A DNA stretch of 64,000 bases from Rhodospirillaceae bacterium (GTDB taxonomy: Bacteria > Pseudomonadota > Alphaproteobacteria > Rhodospirillales > UBA2165), in contig CANIGJ010000001.1 of the NCBI GenBank assembly GCA_947467145.1, forward strand, positions 310,001 through 374,000, given 5' to 3'. Every line of letters begins with the position of its first letter. Position 1 is the stretch's first letter. The notes beneath the pieces were generated by a model. That model made no database searches and was not told where the DNA came from. It saw nothing but the letters and a program-made list of their open reading frames with translations. The position numbers and the translations under genes were made by a program. This document shows positions 34,352 through 43,425 of the stretch, one piece after another.

Positions 34352-34391
34352 GTCCCCGCCACTCCGGCCGGGAAACCATAACGACGAAACG

Positions 34392-36191
34392 ATGAACCTT
34401 TTCCAGGTCTATATCCGCTCGCTCCGTCTGCTCGGCCCCAATGCACGTCTCGCCTGGGGCCTGGCGCTCGGCAATCTGGCGCTCGCCTCGACCCAATATG
34501 CCGAGCCAGTGCTATTCGGCAAAGTGATCGACGCGCTCGGCAGTGCGCAGGCCAATGGCGCTGCGGTCGTGTGGCCGCAACTGATCAGCCTACTCACCAT
34601 CTGGGTGTCTATCGGCATCTTCAACATCATCGGCAGCACGGTGGTGGCACTCTATTCCGACCGTCTCGCGCATATCCGCCGCCATTCCGTCTCGACGCAA
34701 TATTTCGAGCACGTGCTGCAATTGCCCGCCGCCTATCACGGCGCCAAACATTCCGGCCGCCTGATCAAGATCATGCTGCAGGGCACCGATTCCTTGTGGG
34801 GCCTGTGGGTCGCGTTTTTCCGCGAACATATGTCGGGGTTCGTCTCGTTTCTCGTCCTGCTGCCATTATCGATCTATCTGAATTGGCGCCTAGCGATCCT
34901 GCTGCTCGTGCTGTGCGTCGTCTTCGTCTTCCTCACCACCTTCGTGATGCGTAAATCCGAAGACCTGCAAAGCCAGGTCGAGGAGCATTATTCGGCGCTC
35001 GCCGAGCAGGCGACGGATACGCTCGGCAATATCCCGCTGGTGCAGAGCTATGCGCGCATCCAGCAGGAAGTGAGCGAGTTGAAAAGCGTGATCACCAAGC
35101 TGCTGGCGGCACAATTGCCGGTGCTGACCTGGTGGGCCGTGATCGAAGTCATGACGCGCGCGTCGACCACCATCACCGTGCTGTCGATCATCGTCGTTGG
35201 CACCGCGCTCAACCTCAACGGTCAGGCGACGGTCGGTGAAATCGTCACCTTCATGAGCTTCGCCTCGATGTTGATCGAACGGCTGCAACGCGCCGTCGGC
35301 TTCGTCAATTCGCTGCTGAACAATGGCCCGCGCCTGCAGGAATTTTTCGACGTGCTCGACGCCGTACCGGACATCCGTGACCGCCCGGATGCGGTCGATG
35401 CCGGGCGCCTCACCGGCGAAGTGCGCTTCCGCAACGTCAATTTCTCCTACGACGGCAAGAAGCCGGCGGTCGATGATCTGGATTTCACCGCGCGGCCCGG
35501 CGACACCATCGCCTTCGTCGGCTCGACGGGTGCCGGCAAAAGTACCGCACTCGCCTTGCTGCACCGCGCGTTCGATCCGCAATCGGGCGCCATCGAGATC
35601 GATGGACGCGATATCCGTGACATCACGCTGACGTCGTTGCGCCGCAATGTCGGCGTCGTGTTCCAGGAAGCCCTGCTGTTCAACCGTTCGATCCGCGAGA
35701 ACCTATTGGTCGGCCGTCCCGATGCGACCGATGCCGAGATGGTGCGGGCCGCCGAACGCGCCCAGGCGTTCGATTTCATCAGCCGCGCGCCGGAAGGCTT
35801 CAACAGCCGGGTCGGCGAACGCGGCCGCATGCTGTCGGGCGGCGAGCGTCAGCGCCTGTCGATCGCCCGCGCCCTGCTGAAAGATCCGCCGATTCTGATC
35901 CTCGACGAAGCGACGAGTGCGCTAGATTCGCAGACCGAGCAGAAATTGCTGGTCGCACTCGACGAGGTGATGAAGAACCGCACGTCGTTCGTCATCGCGC
36001 ATCGCCTGTCAACGATCCGCAATGCGACGCGCATCTTGATGTTCGAACATGGCAAGGTGATCGAGACCGGCACCTTCGACGAACTGGTGGCCAAGAACGG
36101 CAAGTTCGCCGATCTCGCCCGCTCGCAGTTCATGGTGACGCCGCAGCCGGGCCTCGTGCGCGAAGACAGCGACGAAGAGGAAGACGGCTGA
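34392..36191 (+). CDS. ABC exporter, NdvA/ChvA-like (cyclic glucan export type)
   Basis: The protein is 599 residues. The six-helix ABC transmembrane domain (about 1-320) begins [15 protein letters not shown] and has [13 protein letters not shown], both reminiscent of NdvA/ChvA. The ATPase has Walker [10 protein letters not shown] at about 376, signature LSGGERQR at about 481, Walker [14 protein letters not shown] at about 501 and [11 protein letters not shown]. NdvA exports cyclic beta-1,2-glucan to the periplasm. No glucan synthase is adjacent, so the glucan assignment is by resemblance only. It lies 40 bp after the SbmA-like gene, likely the same transcript. Confidence 0.87.
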   Translation: MNLFQVYIRSLRLLGPNARLAWGLALGNLALASTQYAEPVLFGKVIDALGSAQANGAAVVWPQLISLLTIWVSIGIFNIIGSTVVALYSDRLAHIRRHSVSTQYFEHVLQLPAAYHGAKHSGRLIKIMLQGTDSLWGLWVAFFREHMSGFVSFLVLLPLSIYLNWRLAILLLVLCVVFVFLTTFVMRKSEDLQSQVEEHYSALAEQATDTLGNIPLVQSYARIQQEVSELKSVITKLLAAQLPVLTWWAVIEVMTRASTTITVLSIIVVGTALNLNGQATVGEIVTFMSFASMLIERLQRAVGFVNSLLNNGPRLQEFFDVLDAVPDIRDRPDAVDAGRLTGEVRFRNVNFSYDGKKPAVDDLDFTARPGDTIAFVGSTGAGKSTALALLHRAFDPQSGAIEIDGRDIRDITLTSLRRNVGVVFQEALLFNRSIRENLLVGRPDATDAEMVRAAERAQAFDFISRAPEGFNSRVGERGRMLSGGERQRLSIARALLKDPPILILDEATSALDSQTEQKLLVALDEVMKNRTSFVIAHRLSTIRNATRILMFEHGKVIETGTFDELVAKNGKFADLARSQFMVTPQPGLVREDSDEEEDG

Positions 36192-36221
36192 TCGCCGAAA
36201 CGTACCCTCCCGGTTCTCCAT

Positions 36222-36335
36222 CGTCATGCCCGGGCGAAGACCCGGGCATCCACGAAAGCGCGATAGCGCGAAAAGACTCATGTCGGCGCAGACGCGCCTC
36301 CCGTGGATGGCCGGGTCAAGCCCGGCCATGACGGC
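36222..36335. repeat. Dispersed palindromic repeat, copy 2
   Basis: Same architecture as copy 1 at 203-318: CGTCAT/ATGACG ends, GCCCGGG and CCGGCC hairpins, and an almost identical middle (ACGAAAGCGCGATAGCGCGA, then GTCGGCGCAGACGCGCC). It lies between the converging ABC-exporter and CoA-transferase genes. Confidence 0.85.
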
Positions 36336-36359
36336 TTTGCTAAGTTATGACAATGAAGC

Positions 36360-37598
36360 TTACTCGGCGGCTTTCTTCGACGAGTTGCGATCGCCGATGG
36401 CGCGGTCGGCGAGCATCTTGTCGATCTTCGCGTCGTCGTAGCCCAACACATCCTTCAGCACTTCGCGCGTTTCGCCGCCCAGATACGGCGGATAGCCATG
36501 CTCGGTGCGACCCGACTCGCGGATCTTGATCGGATTGCCGATCACGCGGGCGCGTTGTTCGGGATCATTGCCTTTAAGCTCAAGGATCATGTCGCGATGG
36601 ATGATCTGCGGTTCGGCCAATGCGCGGTCGATCGTATTGATCGGTCCGCACGGGATGCCGCGGCGCAGGAATTCCTTCACCAAATCGTCGCCCTTGTGGT
36701 TGAGGAAGGCTTTCTCGATCAGCGGCACGAGGTCGGCTTTGTGCTTCAGGCGCGTATCGCGATTGGCGAAGCGCGGATCTTTGAGCGTATCGGGGATGCC
36801 GAGCGCTTCGCACATATCCTGCAGCATCTTGTCGGTGTTGGCGGTCACCGCGATCTCGATGCCATCGCCCGCCGCGAAGCAGCGATAGGTCGGGATCGAG
36901 TCATGCTCGCGCCCCTGCAGACCGGGAACCTTGCCCGAATTCAGATAGACGGCGGCCTGATAGGTCAGCATGGCGACCTGCACATCGAGCATCGAGATAT
37001 CGATGTAATCGCCCTGGCCGGTGGCGTGGCGGCGATTGAGTGCGGCCAGGATACCGATGGAGCCGTACATGCCGGCGACCGCATCGCCGATGGGAACGCC
37101 GGCGCGCACCGGGCGGCCGTCCTTCTCGCCGGTCAGGCTCATCACGCCCGACATCGCCTGCACGATCATGTCGTAGGCGGCGCGATCGCGATCCGGGCCG
37201 TCTTGGCCGAAGCCCGACAGCGAGCACCAGATCAGACCGGGATTGTCTTTGCGCAACGTATCGAAATCGAGGCCGAGGCGTTTGAGCACGCCCGGGCGGC
37301 GGTTCTCGAACAGGATGTCGCTTTTGAGCGCCAGTTCTTTGATCGCCGCGATGCCGTCGGGATGTTTGAGATCGACGACCATCGATTTCTTGTTGCGGCT
37401 GATCGAGTGGAAATAGGTCGAGGAGCCGGCGATGTAGTGCGGCGGTACGTGGCGCGACGAATCGCCTTCGAAATGTTCGATCTTGATGATCTCGGCGCCG
37501 AGGTCGCCCAGGATCTGCGTGCCGAACGGGCCCGCCAGGAATTCGGTCATGTCGAGGACGCGCAGTCCCGCGAGCGGCCCCTTATGTTCGTCGGCCAT
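36360..37598 (-). CDS. Class III (CaiB/BaiF) CoA-transferase, copy 1
   Basis: The protein is 412 residues. N-terminal LRVLDMTEFLAGPFGTQILG and LGAEIIKIE, the block LIWCSLSGFGQDGP, and catalytic Asp in AAYDMIVQAMSG are family hallmarks, followed by GDAVAGMYGSIGILAAL. It transfers CoA between acyl-CoA and a free acid, such as an aromatic or dicarboxylic acid. It shares long blocks with copy 2 at 49088 (VPPHYIAG.STYFHSI.RNK). It lies 2 bp after the IclR gene, so regulator and enzyme share a transcript. Confidence 0.92.
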   Translation of the reverse strand: MADEHKGPLAGLRVLDMTEFLAGPFGTQILGDLGAEIIKIEHFEGDSSRHVPPHYIAGSSTYFHSISRNKKSMVVDLKHPDGIAAIKELALKSDILFENRRPGVLKRLGLDFDTLRKDNPGLIWCSLSGFGQDGPDRDRAAYDMIVQAMSGVMSLTGEKDGRPVRAGVPIGDAVAGMYGSIGILAALNRRHATGQGDYIDISMLDVQVAMLTYQAAVYLNSGKVPGLQGREHDSIPTYRCFAAGDGIEIAVTANTDKMLQDMCEALGIPDTLKDPRFANRDTRLKHKADLVPLIEKAFLNHKGDDLVKEFLRRGIPCGPINTIDRALAEPQIIHRDMILELKGNDPEQRARVIGNPIKIRESGRTEHGYPPYLGGETREVLKDVLGYDDAKIDKMLADRAIGDRNSSKKAAE

Positions 37599-37600
37599 AA

Positions 37601-38437
37601 TTAAGCCCTTCCCTTGTTATCTTGTTGTGTACCGTAGAGACCGCCGGCCGAACGGCAGCCCAAAGCGCCCGACAGACGCCGCGCCTGTTCGACCAGCACG
37701 CCGGAAACCTCGGCCAGACGCTTTTCATCCCAGCGGAATTCCGGGACCGTCACGTTGAGGCTGCCGAAGACCGAACCCTGCGCGCCGAACAAGGGGGCCG
37801 CAATACCGACGGCGCCCTGCAATTTCTGCGAGACCGAATAGGCGTAACCCTTGCGACGGATGTCGGCGAGCGCGCCCATGAAATCGTCGAATGGCGGCAA
37901 TTCGCGTCCGTTGGCCGGTGAGACGTCGGCTTCTTCAAAGATCGAGCGGACTTCGGCATCGGGCAGATGCGCGAGAATAGCGCGCGAACGCGCACCCCAC
38001 GCCACCGCGGTGGGGCGGAACTTTTCCGATTGATAGGTCAGCGGATGACTAGAACTCACCGTCTGCGCGATCATCGTCTTGCGCTCGGCCGGCAGATACA
38101 GCGTCAACATGCAGAACTCGTCGCACTTATCGACGACGGCGCGCATGTAGGGCAGCGCCAGTTTGGGGATGCGCGTCTTGTTGACGACGAGCGCGCCGAG
38201 GCGAAAGAACTCGGTGCCGGCGTGATAGCGATGGCCGTTCTCGCCGCGCTCGACCAGGCCCTGCTCCATCAGCAAATGCAGCAGGCGATGCACGGTGCTG
38301 GGCGCCAATTGCAATTGGTCGGACAACGACTTGATGGAGACGTCGTCCTCGGCCTCGGCGAGCGAGCGCAGGATGACCGCCGCACGGGCGACGGTACCGA
38401 GCGTATCGCTGTCACGGGAACTAGCGTTGCGGGGCAT
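37601..38437 (-). CDS. IclR-family transcriptional regulator (second in window)
   Basis: The protein is 278 residues. The winged helix at about 12-75 has VARAAVILRSLAEAEDDVSI and LQLAPSTVHRLLHLLMEQGLV; the effector domain includes ESGEK-like SEKFRPTAVAWGARSRAILAHL and GAVGIAAPLFGAQGSVFGSL. ATG 38437 is preferred over GTG 38446 because AGGTGAGG is well spaced for it. It is divergent from the ThDP-UbiD-Mo-hydroxylase operon. A dyad in the shared promoter recurs before the second CoA-transferase (48978), so this protein is the likely regulator of both units. Confidence 0.9.
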   Translation of the reverse strand: MPRNASSRDSDTLGTVARAAVILRSLAEAEDDVSIKSLSDQLQLAPSTVHRLLHLLMEQGLVERGENGHRYHAGTEFFRLGALVVNKTRIPKLALPYMRAVVDKCDEFCMLTLYLPAERKTMIAQTVSSSHPLTYQSEKFRPTAVAWGARSRAILAHLPDAEVRSIFEEADVSPANGRELPPFDDFMGALADIRRKGYAYSVSQKLQGAVGIAAPLFGAQGSVFGSLNVTVPEFRWDEKRLAEVSGVLVEQARRLSGALGCRSAGGLYGTQQDNKGRA

Positions 38438-38451
38438 GATCCTCACCTAAT

Positions 38452-38466
38452 TTCCATTGAGTGGAA
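38452..38466. promoter_or_regulatory. Dyad TTCCA-N5-TGGAA, candidate IclR operator (site 1)
   Basis: TTCCATTGAGTGGAA is a palindrome with 5-bp arms, 15 bp upstream of the IclR ATG in the divergent region with the ThDP/UbiD operon. It matches the site at 48978-48992 at 13 of 15 positions. Confidence 0.6.
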
Positions 38467-38482
38467 CGTAATTTTATTTGAC

Positions 38483-38508
38483 GGAACGGTAAGACGACTC
38501 CTAGGGTT
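38483..38508 (+). promoter_or_regulatory. Possible EcfG-type promoter (GGAAC-N17-GGTT)
   Basis: GGAAC at 38483-38487 and GGTT at 38505-38508 fit the EcfG spacing upstream of the ThDP/UbiD operon. An operon for a carbon source is a less expected EcfG target, and a single match of this kind could occur by chance. Confidence 0.3.
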
Positions 38509-38579
38509 GGTCAAGTTTTGATAGGGTGCGGCGGAACGTCTAAAACCATCCGTACAACAGCACCCAAGGGGAGGAATTT

Positions 38580-40352
38580 ATGCCAGATACCGCGAAACCG
38601 GGATCGAACGTCCGTGTGTGGGGCAGCGACGTCGTCGCCGCCGCGATCAAGGAACAGAACTTCCCCTATGCGGTGCTGAATCCAGGCGCGTCCTATCGCG
38701 GCCTGCATGACAGCCTGGTCAATTATACCGGCAACGAAAACCCCAAGATGCTGGTCGTGCTGCATGAAGAACATGCGCTGGCCATCGCGCAGGGTTACGC
38801 CACGGTCACCGATCAGCCGCTGGCTGCCATCGTGCATTCCAACGTCGGCCTGATGCACGCGACCATGGGCGTGTTCGACGCCTGGTGCGCGCGCACGCCG
38901 GTCGTGCTGTTCGGCGCCACCGGCCCGATCGATGCCGCCAAGCGCCGCCCCTGGATCGACTGGATCCACACGACCGCCGACCAGGCCTCGATGATCCGCA
39001 ACTACATCAAATGGGACGACACACCGGGCTCGGCCACCGCCGCCATCGAATCCATCCGTCGCGCGACGATCCTGGCGCGCACGCAGCCTTGCGGCCCAGT
39101 CTTCGTCAATCTCGACGCTACCATCCAGGAACAAGAACTCGACGGCTGGCCGGTGACGCAACCGCTCGACAGCTATCAGGTGCCGAACCCGCCGGCGCCT
39201 AACGCCGCCGATCTCGATCAGGCCGTGAAGTGGCTCGACGAAGGGAAAGACGTCGTCATCTTCGCCGGCCGCATGAGCCGCGACGACAAGGCCTGGAAAG
39301 ACCGCATCGCACTGGCCGAAGCCCTCGGTGCGCGCGTCTTCATCGGCGCCCAGCCCGGCCCCTTCCCGACGACGCACGCGTCGTTCAGCGGCGAAAGCGG
39401 TTTCAACCTGCGCCCCGATATGCGCGAAGCCATCCGCAAGGCCGACGTCATCCTGGCGCTCGAATATCTCGATATCGGCGGCACCCTGGCGCAGGTCTTC
39501 CCGGCCGGCCAGCCACGCCATACCAAGATCATCAATTGCTCCATCGAGTATCAGCTGCATAACGGCTGGATCATGGATTACCACGTGCTGCCGATGTGCG
39601 ATCTGCACATCACCACGACGACGGAGCAGCTCACGTCTGCGCTGGTGGCGCGCGTGAAGAAGCGGCCCGATGCGATGAAGGGCAAGGAAAGCGTGTATTC
39701 GCTACCCGCCATGCCGACCGGCAAGGGCGAGATCGGCATCCGGGATCTGGCGGCGACCTTCCTCAACGTCACCAAGGATATGGATATCGCGCTGATGGGA
39801 CGTCCGATCGGCTGGCCGCCGAACGCGACCGAGATCAACCATCCGCACGATTGGCTGGGCGGCTCGCACGGCGGCGGCGTGGGCTCCGGCCCAGGTAACG
39901 CGGTCGGCATGGCGCTCGCCTTGCGCGACATGAAATCGCCCCGCCTGCCGATCATGGTGCTGGGCGACGGCGACTTCACGATGGGCTGCAACGCCATCTG
40001 GACCGCCGCCAACGAAAAGATCCCGATGCTGTTGATCGTGGCCAACAACCGCGCCTACTTCAACGACGAGCTGCACCAGCAGAACGTCGCCAAGACGCGC
40101 GCACGGCCCGAAGAACGCGCCTGGATCGGCCAGCGCATCGAAGATCCCGCCCCCGACATGGCGGCCATCGCCCGCGGCTTCGGCCTCGACGGCGAAGGCC
40201 CGATCGAGAAACTCGAAGATTTGCCCAAAGCGCTGGAAAAAGCGTTCGCCGCCGTTAAAGCAGGTAAGTCCTACGTGCTCGACGTCGTCACCAAACGCGA
40301 ATATGCGCACGCACCGCTGACGGACGGCCGCTCGGCTGCCGGCAAGAAATAA
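38580..40352 (+). CDS. ThDP-dependent enzyme, acetolactate synthase/benzoylformate decarboxylase-like (copy 2)
   Basis: The protein is 590 residues. The Pyr domain has NPGASYRGLHDSLVNYTG and LHEEHALAIAQGYA (cofactor Glu), then a middle domain and the PP domain with GDGDFTMG at about 462 and VANNRAYFNDE. It is paralogous to the enzyme at 11890 throughout. It opens the rightward operon with UbiD, the Mo-hydroxylase trio and an aldolase. A role decarboxylating a 2-oxo acid formed downstream in the pathway is reasonable but unproven. GGGGAGGAATTT precedes the ATG. Confidence 0.87.
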   Translation: MPDTAKPGSNVRVWGSDVVAAAIKEQNFPYAVLNPGASYRGLHDSLVNYTGNENPKMLVVLHEEHALAIAQGYATVTDQPLAAIVHSNVGLMHATMGVFDAWCARTPVVLFGATGPIDAAKRRPWIDWIHTTADQASMIRNYIKWDDTPGSATAAIESIRRATILARTQPCGPVFVNLDATIQEQELDGWPVTQPLDSYQVPNPPAPNAADLDQAVKWLDEGKDVVIFAGRMSRDDKAWKDRIALAEALGARVFIGAQPGPFPTTHASFSGESGFNLRPDMREAIRKADVILALEYLDIGGTLAQVFPAGQPRHTKIINCSIEYQLHNGWIMDYHVLPMCDLHITTTTEQLTSALVARVKKRPDAMKGKESVYSLPAMPTGKGEIGIRDLAATFLNVTKDMDIALMGRPIGWPPNATEINHPHDWLGGSHGGGVGSGPGNAVGMALALRDMKSPRLPIMVLGDGDFTMGCNAIWTAANEKIPMLLIVANNRAYFNDELHQQNVAKTRARPEERAWIGQRIEDPAPDMAAIARGFGLDGEGPIEKLEDLPKALEKAFAAVKAGKSYVLDVVTKREYAHAPLTDGRSAAGKK

Positions 40353-40400
40353 CGACAGACCAAGCGCAATGTAAAAAAGAACGTCCACAGGGAGGTAAGT

Positions 40401-42080
40401 ATGGCGCGACCAGCACAAACGGCACGTAAGACCGAGGCGCCAGCAAGAACGTACAACGACTTCCGCCAGCATATCGAAGCGCTCGATAAGGCGGGGTTGC
40501 TCTACAAGATCGACCGTCCGGTCAACAAAGACACGGAACTGCATCCGCTCGTGCGCTGGCAGTTCCGTGGCAGCGTTCCCGAAGATTTGCGTAAGGCGTT
40601 CTTGTTCACCAACGTGGTGGATTCACGCGGGCGCAAGTTCGACATGCCCGTCCTGGTCGGCGGCTTGTCGGCAACGCCAGAGATCTACGCCGTCGGCATG
40701 GGTGGCGTCGCCATCGCCGACATCGGCGATCATTGGGCGAAGGCGCAGGCCAACCCGATCGATCCCATCGTGGTCGACGAAGGCACCTGCCAGGACATCA
40801 TCATCGAAGGCGACGATCTGGTCGGCGACGGCAAAGGCCTCGATTCCCTGCCCGTGCCGATCTCCAGCCCCGGCTTCGACGCCGCACCCTATTTCACCGC
40901 CACCGCGTTCGTCACCAAGGATCCCGACACCGGCATCCAGAACATGGGCACCTATCGCTGCGGGCTCAAGGCATCCAACCGCATGGCGGTGATGATGTCG
41001 GGCGGCTCGGGCGGGCGCGTGAACTGGGACAAACATCGCAAGTTGGGCACCGAAATGCCCTGCGCGCTGGTGCTGGGCGCACCGCCGCTGGTCAATTACT
41101 GCGCGCCGCAGCGTTTCCGCGTGAATGTCGACGAGGTCGCGGTGGCCGGCGGTGCGGCAGGCGAGCCGTTCCATCAGGTGAAGTGCCATTCGGTCGACCT
41201 GGTCGTGCCGGCCGAATCCGAAATCGTCATCGAAGGTTATATCGATCAGGATTATCTGGAACCCGAAGGCCCGTTCGGCGAGTCGCATGGTTACGTGGCG
41301 CTCGAAGCCTTCAATTATTCGATGCGCATCACCGCCATCACCATGCGTAAGGGCGCGGTCCTGCCGTCGATCATCAGCCAGGTGACGCCGTCGGAATCCT
41401 CGATCGTCAAACGCGTGGCGATGGAGCCGCAGTTCCTGCGCCATCTGCGTAACAATCTCGGCCTGCGCTGCGTGAAGAAAGTCATCATGCACGAACCGCT
41501 GACCAATATCCGCCCGGTCATCTTCCTGCAGATGGAAAAGGGCGCACCGACGACCGAAGTTTGGCGCGCCCTATATGGCGTCAGCAGCTATTCGAGCAAT
41601 TGCGGCAAGTTCTGCATCGCCATCAACGAGGACATCGATCCGACCAACGGCGATTTCCTGCTCTGGGCCTTGGCCTATCGCACCAATCCGCGGCTCGATG
41701 TGCAGATCCTCGATCATCGCGCCCCCCTGCACGGACCGAAGATCGATCGCGGCGAAGAATCCACCATGCTGATCGACGCCACCTTGAAGGGCGATATGCC
41801 GCCGATCGCGCTGCCCAAGAAAGAATATATGGAAGGCGCCAAAAAGATCTGGGAGGAACTGAACCTGCCGCCGCTGACACCCGAAGTGCCGTGGCATGGC
41901 TACAGCCTCGGCAATTGGATGGATCGCTGGGACGAGATGGCCGATCGTGCCGTCGCCGGCGATTACATGGAAACCGGCCGGCGCAGCTTCCAGATGCGGC
42001 GCAAGGACGTCTCCCCCGCCACCAGCGTGCGCAAGATGCTCGACCCGAATGCGGCCGACGATAGCGAAGGCGGCGAATGA
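40401..42080 (+). CDS. UbiD-family (prFMN-dependent) decarboxylase
   Basis: The protein is 559 residues. It carries the UbiD core: DIGDHWAKAQANPI-type N-terminal domain, NMGTYRCGLKASNRMAVMM, GEPFHQVKCHSVDLVVPAESEIVIEG and EPEGPFGESHGY, the last including the conserved Glu/Arg network around the prenylated flavin. UbiD enzymes reversibly decarboxylate aromatic, heteroaromatic or alpha,beta-unsaturated acids. It needs prFMN from a UbiX-type transferase, which is not encoded in this window. The first 20 residues are an extra basic leader. Translationally coupled (ATGA) to the FAD subunit that follows. Confidence 0.92.
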   Translation: MARPAQTARKTEAPARTYNDFRQHIEALDKAGLLYKIDRPVNKDTELHPLVRWQFRGSVPEDLRKAFLFTNVVDSRGRKFDMPVLVGGLSATPEIYAVGMGGVAIADIGDHWAKAQANPIDPIVVDEGTCQDIIIEGDDLVGDGKGLDSLPVPISSPGFDAAPYFTATAFVTKDPDTGIQNMGTYRCGLKASNRMAVMMSGGSGGRVNWDKHRKLGTEMPCALVLGAPPLVNYCAPQRFRVNVDEVAVAGGAAGEPFHQVKCHSVDLVVPAESEIVIEGYIDQDYLEPEGPFGESHGYVALEAFNYSMRITAITMRKGAVLPSIISQVTPSESSIVKRVAMEPQFLRHLRNNLGLRCVKKVIMHEPLTNIRPVIFLQMEKGAPTTEVWRALYGVSSYSSNCGKFCIAINEDIDPTNGDFLLWALAYRTNPRLDVQILDHRAPLHGPKIDRGEESTMLIDATLKGDMPPIALPKKEYMEGAKKIWEELNLPPLTPEVPWHGYSLGNWMDRWDEMADRAVAGDYMETGRRSFQMRRKDVSPATSVRKMLDPNAADDSEGGE

Positions 42081-42937
42081 AACCGGCGCCGTTCACCTAT
42101 CACGATCCGCAGACCCTGGACGAAGCCTACGGCCTGCTGGCCACGCTCGAGAACGCGCGCGTGCTGTCGGGCGGCCAGTCGCTCATCCCGATGCTCAACT
42201 TCCGCTATGTGCAGCCCGACCACATCATCGATGTGGCGGGCATCGCGGCGATCTCGGGCATCACGTATAAAGACGGCATCCTTAAGATCGGTGCGATGAC
42301 GCGCCAGCGCGAGATCGAATATTCCGATATCGTCGCGACGCATTGCCCGCTGATGCGCGAAGCCATCCTGCAAGTCGGCCACCGCCAGACGCGCAATCGG
42401 GGCACCATCGGTGGCTCGCTCGCGCATCTCGACCCGGCGGCCGAATTGCCGCTGGTCGCGTGCGCGATGGACGGCATGATTCATCTCGGCGGCAGTCGCG
42501 GCACACGCGACGTCGCGTTTACCGATTATGCGTTGGGCTTTATGACGACGGCGATCGAGCCCGACGAAATGATCACCGGCGTCAGCATCCCAACCTGGAA
42601 ACCGGGCCACGGCTCGGCCTTTGTTGAATTCGCACGGCGCGAAGGCGATTTCGCCATCGTCGCCATCGCGGCCCTAATGGAAATCGACGCGTCCCAGACG
42701 ATCACGCGGGCGGCGCTGGCCGTCGGCGGCGCCTTGGCCACGGCGCAACGGCTTCCTGAAGCCGAGGCGATCCTGGTCGGCGCCAAAGCCAACGACGAGA
42801 CCTTCCGTGCCGCCGGCGAAGCCTGCACGCAAATCGACGCGGTCGAGGATGTGCATGCGCCGGCGAGCTATCGTAAATCCCTCGCAGGTGTGCTGACACG
42901 CCGCGCATTAAAAGCCGCTGCGGAGCGCACGAAATGA
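42077..42937 (+). CDS. Molybdenum hydroxylase, FAD-binding (medium) subunit, CoxM-like
   Basis: The protein is 286 residues. FAD motifs are VLSGGQSLIPMLNFR (about 29-43) and RNRGTIGGSLAHLDPAAELP (about 107-126), followed by the CO-dehydrogenase flavoprotein C-terminal domain (AALAVGGALATAQRLPEAEA). It passes electrons from the iron-sulfur subunit to an acceptor. ATGA overlaps on both sides (UbiD upstream, CoxS-like downstream) show a tightly coupled complex. Confidence 0.93.
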   Translation: MKPAPFTYHDPQTLDEAYGLLATLENARVLSGGQSLIPMLNFRYVQPDHIIDVAGIAAISGITYKDGILKIGAMTRQREIEYSDIVATHCPLMREAILQVGHRQTRNRGTIGGSLAHLDPAAELPLVACAMDGMIHLGGSRGTRDVAFTDYALGFMTTAIEPDEMITGVSIPTWKPGHGSAFVEFARREGDFAIVAIAALMEIDASQTITRAALAVGGALATAQRLPEAEAILVGAKANDETFRAAGEACTQIDAVEDVHAPASYRKSLAGVLTRRALKAAAERTK

Positions 42938-43425
42938 CCGATACCCGCAAGATCACCGTCACGGTGAACGGCAAAAGCCACACCAAAGAGGTTCCCACGC
43001 GCCTGCTGCTGTCCGACTTCCTGCGCCATGAACTGTTGCTGACCGGCACGCATGTCGGCTGCGAGCACGGCGTCTGCGGCGCCTGCACGGTGTTGATCGA
43101 CGGACGCTCGGCACGCTCCTGCCTCACCCTCGCGGTGCAGGCCAACGGGCACGAGGTGATGACGGTCGAAGGCATCGCGCCGAATGCCGACGAGCTACAT
43201 CACCTGCAGCAGGCGATGCAGGATCATCACGGCCTGCAATGCGGCTACTGTACGCCCGGCATCCTGACGACCCTGTTCGAATTGCTACGCGACAATCCGG
43301 ACCCGAGCGAACACGAGGTGCGCTCGGCGATTTCCGGCAATCTGTGCCGCTGCACCGGCTATCAGGGCATCGTCGAAGCCGCACTCGACGCCGCGCAGAA
43401 GATGCGCGCCGGAGCACGCTCATGA
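42934..43425 (+). CDS. Molybdenum hydroxylase, 2x[2Fe-2S] (small) subunit, CoxS-like
   Basis: The protein is 163 residues. Plant-type [2Fe-2S] cluster ligands are Cys43, Cys48, Cys51 and Cys63 (GCEHGVCGACTVLIDG). The second cluster has Cys103, Cys106, Cys138 and Cys140 (QCGYCTPG and CRCTGYQ). All eight ligands are present and the length is normal. It bridges the molybdenum and FAD subunits. Order M-S-L matches CO-dehydrogenase-type operons. Confidence 0.95.
   Translation: MTDTRKITVTVNGKSHTKEVPTRLLLSDFLRHELLLTGTHVGCEHGVCGACTVLIDGRSARSCLTLAVQANGHEVMTVEGIAPNADELHHLQQAMQDHHGLQCGYCTPGILTTLFELLRDNPDPSEHEVRSAISGNLCRCTGYQGIVEAALDAAQKMRAGARS

Noticed and set aside
43239..43421. 61-codon N-terminal extension of the CoxL-like gene
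   Set aside because: It lies inside the CoxS gene; ATG 43422 overlaps the CoxS stop as expected for translational coupling.
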